Assembly: GCA_963722665.1 (NCBI GenBank)
Contig: CAVRNW010000020.1
Location: forward strand, 62,001 to 126,000
DNA: 64,000 bases
Direction of reading: 5' to 3'
DNA from: Site-B1 sp963722665
GTDB lineage: Bacteria > Bacteroidota > Bacteroidia > Flavobacteriales > Flavobacteriaceae
Positions 44,991-51,749 of the stretch are shown piece after piece (within the stretch, counting starts at the first letter, position 1; each line of letters starts with the position of its first letter). The notes beneath the pieces are model-generated. The model searched no databases and was not told where the DNA came from. It saw only the letters and a list, made by a program, of their open reading frames with translations. The position numbers were made by a program, and so were the translations under genes.

Positions 44991-46806
44991 AAGAGCTTTC
45001 TATTTCTTGGATTATACTATCATAATTTTCAACAGCTTTATCTATATTAAAAGATTGATTAATATCACTTTCCGCAAGGAGACATTTTTGGAATTCTCCA
45101 GGAAATTTTAGCAACGCAGTTAGCAGAGCATTGGTTGATGTTTTTCCGAGTCCACATCTGCTGGATTGTTTAATTATTGTGCTCCAATCTTTAATTTCAT
45201 CAATGTCATCTTGATCTGCATGGCAAAGCATAATTTTATTAATTTTCTTATTTAATAAGAAGTTACCTGTTCTGCATGGCACACAAATACCGCAAGATTC
45301 TGCAACAAAAAATTTGGTTATGTTTTTAAGAATTGATAAGAGATCTCGTCTACTATTGAAAACCATAAATGAACCACCACTTCTTAAGCCAACGCCACTC
45401 ATTTTTCGAGAGTATTCAATTGGGTCTTTAAATGAAAACTGAATGTGTTCTGCTAATAAATTCTCACCAGATATTTCTCTGTCAAAATCAACTTCTGATA
45501 AAAATTCTCCAGCAAAACCATTGAATAAAATATAGTGTGGATCTTTAGCTTCAATTAAGTCTAAAAACGCTTTTAATTTCATTCCCCATTCTATTTCGTA
45601 AACCCCTGGTTTTTCACAATCACCAGAAACACTTAATAGTTTTGTGCCAGGAGTAGCTTTGGTACCAATTTTTAAGTATTTGTTCAATCCCATTTCCATG
45701 ATTCTCGGTACTGCACAAAGAGTTTCTACATTATTTACAACTGTAGGTTTGCCTAAATATCCTTTTTCAACTGGGAAGTATTCCTTGGTTGTTGGTTCAC
45801 CTCGTTTGCCTTCCATAGAGGCTATCAATGCGGTTTCCTCACCACATATGTAAGCTCCAGCTCCCATGTGAATGTTAATTTTAAAATCGAAGCCTTTTAT
45901 CCCGAGTATATCTTTTCCTAAAAATCCTTTTTGGTTGAACTCTTTAATAGTTTCTTCCAGTTTATCTTTTAAATATAGATATTCAGCTCTTAAATAAATA
46001 GTTCCTTCTGTGGCACCAACAGCATAACCGGCCATTGCCATTCCTTCAAGTAACAAACCAGGAATTTTGTTCATTAGAACTCGATCCTTGAAGGTTCCAG
46101 GTTCACCTTCATCTGCATTGCAGATAATGTATTTTTGATCTGCTTCGTTGTCTTTGCAGAATTGCCATTTCATTCCAGTAGGGAAAAATGCACCACCACG
46201 TCCAGATAGTTTAGAATCCTTAACTAGCTCTATGACTTCATCTGGGTTAAAATCTTTTAGTTTTTTTAATGCTTTCCCAGGTTTGTAAGATTTAAAAAAA
46301 ACGGTTTTACCTTCCTTTGGTTTATATTGAATATTATCTTTAGGATAATTGCAAAGTGATTCTACTGAATGACCTTGTTTTAATTTTGAAACTATCTTTT
46401 TAACTTTTATAGGAGTAAGATTTGTAAACGCATGAAAGTTTATTAAAGCAGATGTTTCCTGATCGCTTAAACCAAGGCAAGATGTTTTGAAAAAGCCAAA
46501 TAATCCATCCTTGGTAACATTGCCTATTTTGATGTCTAATTCTTCTTCAAAAGCTTCTTTTACCGCTTGATAATCATGGAGTTTAGAAATAGTAGAGCAA
46601 TTTAGATAGATTGTATACTTACCTGCATCTTTACGATGAAAAAAATGATAGAAGGAAATGACCCCTTCAAGTTCCATTCTTGAGATGTTAAATTCTTTCG
46701 CGATTTTAGTTTTGTCATCATGACTGATGAACCTTCTTTTTTTTTGAATATCCCATAGAACATCCATCAAAGTGGATTTTTTTGCAGTGCTTTCTTTTGT
46801 CACCAT
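44983..46806 (-). CDS. hoxF: Fused HoxE-HoxF: NADH diaphorase flavin subunit with NuoE-like N-terminus
   Basis: 607 residues from ATG 46806; the frame is open to 46872, but that extension is unlike HoxE/F and would include the -7 promoter. Residues 1-150 are NuoE/HoxE-like but keep only Cys70 and Cys110; the second member of each pair is Lys75 and Ser114, so the [2Fe-2S] is probably lost. Residues about 195-607 are HoxF/NuoF: KLSGRGGAFFPTGMKW (FMN), NADEGEPGTFKDR, GAGAYICGEETALIASMEG (NADH) and SCGICVPCRTG with a later Cys in SSRCGLG for a [4Fe-4S]. Confidence 0.94.
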   Translation of the reverse strand: MVTKESTAKKSTLMDVLWDIQKKRRFISHDDKTKIAKEFNISRMELEGVISFYHFFHRKDAGKYTIYLNCSTISKLHDYQAVKEAFEEELDIKIGNVTKDGLFGFFKTSCLGLSDQETSALINFHAFTNLTPIKVKKIVSKLKQGHSVESLCNYPKDNIQYKPKEGKTVFFKSYKPGKALKKLKDFNPDEVIELVKDSKLSGRGGAFFPTGMKWQFCKDNEADQKYIICNADEGEPGTFKDRVLMNKIPGLLLEGMAMAGYAVGATEGTIYLRAEYLYLKDKLEETIKEFNQKGFLGKDILGIKGFDFKINIHMGAGAYICGEETALIASMEGKRGEPTTKEYFPVEKGYLGKPTVVNNVETLCAVPRIMEMGLNKYLKIGTKATPGTKLLSVSGDCEKPGVYEIEWGMKLKAFLDLIEAKDPHYILFNGFAGEFLSEVDFDREISGENLLAEHIQFSFKDPIEYSRKMSGVGLRSGGSFMVFNSRRDLLSILKNITKFFVAESCGICVPCRTGNFLLNKKINKIMLCHADQDDIDEIKDWSTIIKQSSRCGLGKTSTNALLTALLKFPGEFQKCLLAESDINQSFNIDKAVENYDSIIQEIESSYE

Positions 46807-46823
46807 AATTAAGAAATATGATT

Positions 46824-46840
46824 TGTAACAAATGTAACAA
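46824..46840 (-). promoter_or_regulatory. hoxEF -7 promoter element within a direct repeat
   Basis: The minus strand carries TACATTTG (46836-46829), an exact TAnnTTTG match, 23 bases before ATG 46806. It is embedded in two copies of TGTAACAA (plus strand 46824-46831 and 46833-46840), which could be an operator. The TTG at 46865-46863 is 26 bases away, longer than the usual -33 spacing. Confidence 0.5.
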
Positions 46841-46963
46841 TGGATGGAATAAATAAATATGACAATCATCATTTTATGACGATTTGCTAAGTATTTATTT
46901 TAAATGAAAAATTATATAATAGAAAGAAAATAAATGTTAAAAAGCCATTATTAATTTAAGAAA

Positions 46964-47305
46964 TTAGGAAACTTCAAGACTTTTTACCAATAACTCTTTG
47001 CCTTTAAGAATTGCTTTAAGGTAACTTTTACAGTTTGGACATGCATCGTAAATGTTGTCAAGTTTAAACATTGTTTCGCAGTCAGAACATCGGGCTTCTC
47101 CATGAATTACCTTAATTTTTTTTTCTGCATATTCTAATACAGTGTCCTTAACAGCAGATGGCCATACAAAATCCAATGAATCAAGCTCAATTCCCGCTAA
47201 GGTTCCTATCTCAAGCTCAATAATTTCTACTTTCGTGGCTTTGGCCTTGGCAGTTTCCTTTTCGGCGATATCCACAATTCCAAGGGCTATTGATAATTCA
47301 TGCAT
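46964..47305 (-). CDS. hypA: Hydrogenase nickel-delivery protein HypA
   Basis: 113 residues. MHELSIALGIVDIAEKE carries nickel ligands His2 and Glu3. The zinc domain has CSDC and CPNC (about 73-96). It hands nickel to HypB and the large subunit. First gene of the leftward arm, divergent from the uptake hydrogenase. A 157-base gap and a separate promoter lie between it and hoxEF. Confidence 0.96.
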   Translation of the reverse strand: MHELSIALGIVDIAEKETAKAKATKVEIIELEIGTLAGIELDSLDFVWPSAVKDTVLEYAEKKIKVIHGEARCSDCETMFKLDNIYDACPNCKSYLKAILKGKELLVKSLEVS

Positions 47306-47352
47306 TTTGTTAAATTTTTAATGAGTTCTAAATAAACTATTTAGATTGATGA

Positions 47353-47360
47353 TAAATATA
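47353..47360 (-). promoter_or_regulatory. Possible -7 element for hypA
   Basis: The minus strand reads TATATTTA, matching TAnnTTTG at 7 of 8 positions, 48 bases before the hypA ATG and about 24 bases from the centre of the palindrome at 47374-47393. Confidence 0.35.
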
Positions 47361-47373
47361 TTGAAAAACTGAT

Positions 47374-47393
47374 AATATGATAAATATCATATT
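47374..47393. promoter_or_regulatory. Candidate Crp/Fnr-type operator between hypA and hyaA
   Basis: Perfect palindrome AATATGATA-AA-TATCATATT (arms 47374-47382 and 47385-47393). Its core ATGAT-N4-ATCAT keeps the TGAT-N4-ATCA of FNR boxes. The centre is 29.5 bases from a plus-strand -7-like box at 47413, the geometry of a class II activator at about -41.5. No other site of this form was found by eye in the window. Confidence 0.55.
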
Positions 47394-47412
47394 TCCATCA
47401 ATAGTGTTTTAA

Positions 47413-47420
47413 TAAATTTA
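47413..47420 (+). promoter_or_regulatory. Possible -7 element for the uptake hydrogenase
   Basis: TAAATTTA matches TAnnTTTG at 7 of 8 positions. No -33 element is present; the palindrome occupies that region instead, as expected for an activator-dependent promoter. Confidence 0.4.
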
Positions 47421-47474
47421 ATGCTATCCTAATTAACTTTAGTTTCAATAACTTTTTTAATCTTCAATTTAATT

Positions 47475-48599
47475 ATGGCTACAAAAAACAAAGTAAAGGA
47501 AACTTATTATGAAAGCATAATAAAGCATGGCTATAGTCGAAGAGATTTCATGAAGTTTGCAACCTATATTGCCGCCTATATGGGTTTGGAATCAACCATG
47601 GTTGGTCAAGTGGCCAAATCTCTTGAGACTACACACAGGTTACCTGTTATCTGGGAACATTTCCAGGAGTGTACCTGTTGCAGTGAATCATTTATAAGAT
47701 CTGACCACCCTATAGTCTCAGATATTATTCTTGATAAAATTTCATTAGATTATACTTTAACTTTAATGGCAGCATCTGGTCATCAGGCCGAAGCTGCTAA
47801 ACGAGCTACAATGGAAAAATACAAAGGAGAATATATCCTTTGTGTTGAAGGTTCCGTACCTATGGGAGATGATGGGAATTACTGTTGTATTGGTGGCAGA
47901 TCTGCAAAAGACCTGCTAATTGAAGCAGCTGCAGGGGCAAAAGCAATTATAGCCTGGGGAAGTTGTGCCTCTAACGGTTGTGTTCAAGCGGCATATCCAA
48001 ACCCTACAAATGCAACTCCTATCCATAAAATAATTAAGAATAAACCTATAATAAGAGTGCCGGGCTGTCCACCAATTGGAGAAGTCATGGCAGGAGTTAT
48101 TGTTCATGTGGTAACATTTGGCAGATTACCGGAATTGGATAGGTTAGGAAGACCAAAAGCTTTTTACGCAAAACGTGTTCATGACAGTTGCTACAGACGA
48201 CCTTACTATGATGCTGGATTGTTTGCACAAACATTCGATGATAAAAATGCAAAAGACGGATATTGCTTGTATAAATTAGGCTGTAAAGGGCCTTCGACAT
48301 ACAATTCTTGCGGAACCATTAAATGGAATAATGGAGTCAGTTATCCTATTCAATCGGGGCATGGATGCATCGGTTGTAGTGAAGCTAATTTCTGGGACAA
48401 TGGACCTTTCTATAAACGAATGACAAAAGTACCGGGACTTCAGGAAGAAGGACTTGCTGACGATATAGGTAAAGTAGGAGCCGGTGTATTGGCAGGAGGA
48501 TTAGCCGTGCATGCAATAGCTGCAAATATTTCCAAAAGAAAGGAATTAGTAAGCAGAATTAATCGTGGCAAGGAAAACGAAAAAAATATTGACTCTTAA
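47475..48599 (+). CDS. hyaA: Uptake [NiFe]-hydrogenase small subunit, six-cysteine O2-tolerant type
   Basis: 374 residues. A Tat signal (SRRDFMKFATYIAAYMG, 21-37) directs export of the folded complex. Proximal-cluster cysteines are 66, 68, 69 (ECTCC), 164 and 169 (WGSCASNGC) and 198 (VPGC). All six line up with Cys17, 19, 20, 115, 120 and 149 of group 1d enzymes at a constant offset of 49, so the extra Cys19 and Cys120 are both present. Medial and distal cluster residues follow (HDSCYRR; YCLYKLGCKGP; SGHGCIGC). A hydrophobic segment (about 334-352) may anchor it. First gene of the rightward arm. Confidence 0.95.
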   Translation: MATKNKVKETYYESIIKHGYSRRDFMKFATYIAAYMGLESTMVGQVAKSLETTHRLPVIWEHFQECTCCSESFIRSDHPIVSDIILDKISLDYTLTLMAASGHQAEAAKRATMEKYKGEYILCVEGSVPMGDDGNYCCIGGRSAKDLLIEAAAGAKAIIAWGSCASNGCVQAAYPNPTNATPIHKIIKNKPIIRVPGCPPIGEVMAGVIVHVVTFGRLPELDRLGRPKAFYAKRVHDSCYRRPYYDAGLFAQTFDDKNAKDGYCLYKLGCKGPSTYNSCGTIKWNNGVSYPIQSGHGCIGCSEANFWDNGPFYKRMTKVPGLQEEGLADDIGKVGAGVLAGGLAVHAIAANISKRKELVSRINRGKENEKNIDS

Positions 48600-48610
48600 A
48601 TTATAAAATC

Positions 48611-50347
48611 ATGGCAGAAAGAATAGTAGTTGACCCTGTCACCAGAATTGAGGGTCATTTAAGAATAGAAGCAGAAATTAAAGATGGAAAAATAGTAGAT
48701 GCCTATAGCTCAAGTACTATGGTTAGAGGTATTGAAAACATTGTCAAAGGCCGGGATCCCAGAGATGTTTGGGCATTTGTACAACGAACATGTGGTGTAT
48801 GTACAACAGTACATGCATTAACTTCAGTTAGAGCCGTTGAGGATGCCTTAGAAATAGCCATACCCCCTAATGCTGAAATGGTAAGAAATATTATGGAAGG
48901 TGCATTATATATGCATGATCATACTATACATTTTTATCATTTACACGCTTTGGATTGGGTTGATGTGGTGAATGCCCTAAGTGCTGATCCGGCAAAAACA
49001 TCAACACTTGCTCAAAGCCTTTCAAACTGGCCAAAAAGTTCGCCGGGATATTTTTCTGATATTAAAAAACGCCTGACAAAGTTTGTAGAAAGCGGGCAGT
49101 TGGGAATCTTTGCGAATGGCTATTGGGGTCACCCTCAAATGAAGTTACCTGCCGAAGTAAACTTAATGGCGGTAGCTCATTATTTAGAAGCTTTAGAGTG
49201 GCAAAAAGAAATTGTAAAAGTTCATACCATATTTGGTGGTAAAAATCCACATCCTAATTATTTGGTTGGAGGAATGGCTTGTGCAATCAATACTGAAAAT
49301 CCGGGAGGACTCAATGCAGAGCGTTTGGCGATGGTCAAGTCTCTTCTTGATGAAGGAAAACGATTCATTGAACAAGTATACATTCCTGATCTGTTGGCTG
49401 TTGCGTCCTTTTATAAAGATTGGGGTGGAATTGGCAAAGGTTTTGGTAATTACATGTCATATGGAGATTTTCCAACAAATGGTTATGCCGATCAATCTAA
49501 TTTTAAATTCCCGCAAGGAGTAATTTTAAACAGAGATCTTTCTAATGTATTGGATGTAAACCATAGAAGTACTGATGAAATTGAAGAATTTGTTAATAAT
49601 TCCTGGTATGATAATTATGCTGAAGGAAAAGACACTGGAAGACATCCTTGGGAAGGGGAAACAAATATAAAGTACTCGGGTCCAAAACCACCTTACGAGC
49701 ACTTGAATGTGGAAGAAAAATACAGTTTCATTAAAACACCTCGATGGAAAGGAATGCCAATGGAAGTAGGTCCATTAGCACGATTATTGGTTGGTTATGG
49801 TAGAGGAAATAAAGAAATTCAAGAAGCTGTTAATGCAGCATTAGCTCATTTAAATGTTCCTGTCGATGCCTTATTCTCAACACTAGGCAGAACAGCCGCA
49901 AGAGGAATTGAAACGCAATTAGTAGCTAATTGGACAATGGAGTTTTATGATACCTTGATCAATAATATTAAAAATGGTGATGAAAGAATGGCTAACACTG
50001 AAAATTGGGAGCCTTCTACTTGGCCATCGGAAGCAAAAGGCGTAGGATTTATGGAAGCTCCGCGAGGAGCACTAGCGCATTGGATCAAAATAAAGGACGG
50101 TAAAACCGAAAACTATCAGCAAGTAGTTCCTACTACCTGGAATGCTTCTCCTAGAGATCCAAAAGGGCAACTTTCGGCTTACGAATCAGCTTTAATAGGA
50201 ACTCCTGTTGCAGATCCGGAATTACCGCTGGAAATAATACGTACCATACATTCATTCGATCCTTGTTTGGCGTGTGCTGTTCATTTATATGATGAACATG
50301 GAAATCATATTTCAAGAGTTCAGCATGTGGGTAGTTGTGAAATTTAA
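48611..50347 (+). CDS. hyaB: Uptake [NiFe]-hydrogenase large subunit
   Basis: 578 residues. L1 motif RTCGVCTTVHALTS (Cys61, Cys64) and L2 motif DPCLACAVH (Cys552, Cys555) bind the NiFe centre. The 20 residues after His558 are the C-terminal peptide removed at maturation. No signal peptide: it is carried across the membrane with the Tat-bearing small subunit. With cytochrome b it oxidises H2 in the periplasm and feeds electrons to quinone. Confidence 0.97.
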   Translation: MAERIVVDPVTRIEGHLRIEAEIKDGKIVDAYSSSTMVRGIENIVKGRDPRDVWAFVQRTCGVCTTVHALTSVRAVEDALEIAIPPNAEMVRNIMEGALYMHDHTIHFYHLHALDWVDVVNALSADPAKTSTLAQSLSNWPKSSPGYFSDIKKRLTKFVESGQLGIFANGYWGHPQMKLPAEVNLMAVAHYLEALEWQKEIVKVHTIFGGKNPHPNYLVGGMACAINTENPGGLNAERLAMVKSLLDEGKRFIEQVYIPDLLAVASFYKDWGGIGKGFGNYMSYGDFPTNGYADQSNFKFPQGVILNRDLSNVLDVNHRSTDEIEEFVNNSWYDNYAEGKDTGRHPWEGETNIKYSGPKPPYEHLNVEEKYSFIKTPRWKGMPMEVGPLARLLVGYGRGNKEIQEAVNAALAHLNVPVDALFSTLGRTAARGIETQLVANWTMEFYDTLINNIKNGDERMANTENWEPSTWPSEAKGVGFMEAPRGALAHWIKIKDGKTENYQQVVPTTWNASPRDPKGQLSAYESALIGTPVADPELPLEIIRTIHSFDPCLACAVHLYDEHGNHISRVQHVGSCEI

Positions 50348-50361
50348 TAAATAAAAAGATC

Positions 50362-51108
50362 ATGAAAAACATAAGAAATTTTAAACGTGTTTACGTCTGG
50401 GAATTACCTGTCAGGATCTTTCATTGGTTAAATGTTCTCGCATTATTCGTATTAGTTTTAACCGGATTTTTAATAGCTAATCCACCGGCATTATTATCAA
50501 GTGCAGAAGCTACAAATTTGCATTCTTTCGGAATAATAAGGTTTATACATTTTACAGCGGCCTATCTGTTCTTTTTTGTTATGATATTAAGGATCTATTG
50601 GGCCTTTGTGGGTAATAGGTTTTCTAATTGGAGAGCATTCTGGCCTTTTACCAAAAAGAATTGGAATAATTTCTGGCATGTCATGAAAATTGATATTATG
50701 CTTATGAATGAGAAAGAGGAAGATGTAACCAAAATTAGTATTGGTCATAATAGTGTTGCAACCTTATCCTATCTAATCATGTTCGTTCTGGCTGTAGTCC
50801 AGGTATTTACAGGGTTTGGATTGTATGCTGACATGTCCTCCTGGTGGTTGCCTAAAATGTTTAGTTGGGTAGTTCCATTTTTTGGTGGAGACTTTATGGT
50901 TAGGAACATTCATCATGCAGCTATGTGGCTATTTATTTTCTTTGCAATGGTTCACGTCTATCTGGTATTTTACCACGATTGGCTTGAAGGTCGAGGAGAA
51001 GTATCTTCTATATTTGGCGGGTATAAGTTTGTTAGTGACGAGCGACTTAAGCATGCCAAAGAGGAAGTAGAAATTAAAGACGATAATGAAATTGTAGCGG
51101 CTAAATAA
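50362..51108 (+). CDS. cybH: Ni/Fe-hydrogenase b-type cytochrome subunit
   Basis: 248 residues, four membrane segments. Haem-ligand histidines lie in VRIFHWLNVLALFVLVLTGF, IRFIHFTAAYLFFFVM and IHHAAMWLFIFFAMVHVYLVFYHDW, the CybH/HyaC family pattern. It takes electrons from the small subunit to the menaquinone pool. A longer cytosolic C-terminus (about 215-248) is charged. It is 14 bases downstream of hyaB. Confidence 0.94.
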   Translation: MKNIRNFKRVYVWELPVRIFHWLNVLALFVLVLTGFLIANPPALLSSAEATNLHSFGIIRFIHFTAAYLFFFVMILRIYWAFVGNRFSNWRAFWPFTKKNWNNFWHVMKIDIMLMNEKEEDVTKISIGHNSVATLSYLIMFVLAVVQVFTGFGLYADMSSWWLPKMFSWVVPFFGGDFMVRNIHHAAMWLFIFFAMVHVYLVFYHDWLEGRGEVSSIFGGYKFVSDERLKHAKEEVEIKDDNEIVAAK

Positions 51109-51124
51109 GTTTTATTAAACCATA

Positions 51125-51170
51125 ATAAATTCATTCAATTACATGCGATTTTGGAATTGAATGAATTTAT
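51125..51170 (+). other. Long perfect inverted repeat (possible RNA hairpin)
   Basis: Arms of 16 bases at 51125-51140 and 51155-51170 are exact reverse complements, separated by 14 bases. It fills most of the gap between cybH and hyaD. The stem is A/T-rich and lacks a clear U-tract, so it may slow or stabilise rather than end transcription. Confidence 0.6.
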
Positions 51171-51185
51171 TTTATTGAAACAATT

Positions 51186-51719
51186 ATGAGGGAATTGGAA
51201 AGAAATCCGGTGGCGATCAGCAGTGACTCCTATTTTTTTGAAAAAGATAAATCCAACAGCATTCTCATTATGGGAGTTGGTAATTATTTAATGGGAGATG
51301 AAGGTATTGGTGTACATATTATTCAGGAAATGTCTAAAAAAGTTTTACCTGGTTATTTAGATATTCTAGATGGTGGAACTGGAGGATTTTTACTATTGAG
51401 TTGTTTTGAAGCCTATCCAACCATAATTTTTGTTGATGCCACTATGGATGGCAAACCTGCTGGAACAATTTCATTAATTCGACCAAAATTTGCATCAGAT
51501 TTTCCATCGGCTTTGAGCGTTCATGATGTTGGACTTAAGGATATGATCGAAGCGGTATACCTAATGGATGATGTTCCTGATATTCATTTATTCACTGTAT
51601 CAATAGAAGAAATAAACCCAATGACAATAGAATTGAATCAAAAAGTCAAAGATTCAATTCCCAAATTAATTGATAAGATAATAGAACATTCTAAAATTCT
51701 CCATTTAAAAAAATCGTAA
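51186..51719 (+). CDS. hyaD: HyaD/HybD-family hydrogenase maturation protease
   Basis: 177 residues. ILIMGVGNYLMGDEGIGVHII has the protease signature with the nickel-binding Glu of GDEG; ILDGGTGGFLLLSCFEAY and SALSVHDVGLKDMI (with the conserved His) complete the active region. It cleaves the C-terminal tail of HyaB. It differs from the hoxW-like protease in the other arm, so each large subunit has its own. Confidence 0.94.
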   Translation: MRELERNPVAISSDSYFFEKDKSNSILIMGVGNYLMGDEGIGVHIIQEMSKKVLPGYLDILDGGTGGFLLLSCFEAYPTIIFVDATMDGKPAGTISLIRPKFASDFPSALSVHDVGLKDMIEAVYLMDDVPDIHLFTVSIEEINPMTIELNQKVKDSIPKLIDKIIEHSKILHLKKS

Positions 51720-51749
51720 TTTTATAGGGTATTCTAAGTTGTAGATTTA

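Noticed and set aside
46807..46872. Membrane-like N-terminal extension of HoxEF
   Set aside because: It would read through the -7 promoter element and direct repeats; the homologous N-terminus begins at 46806.
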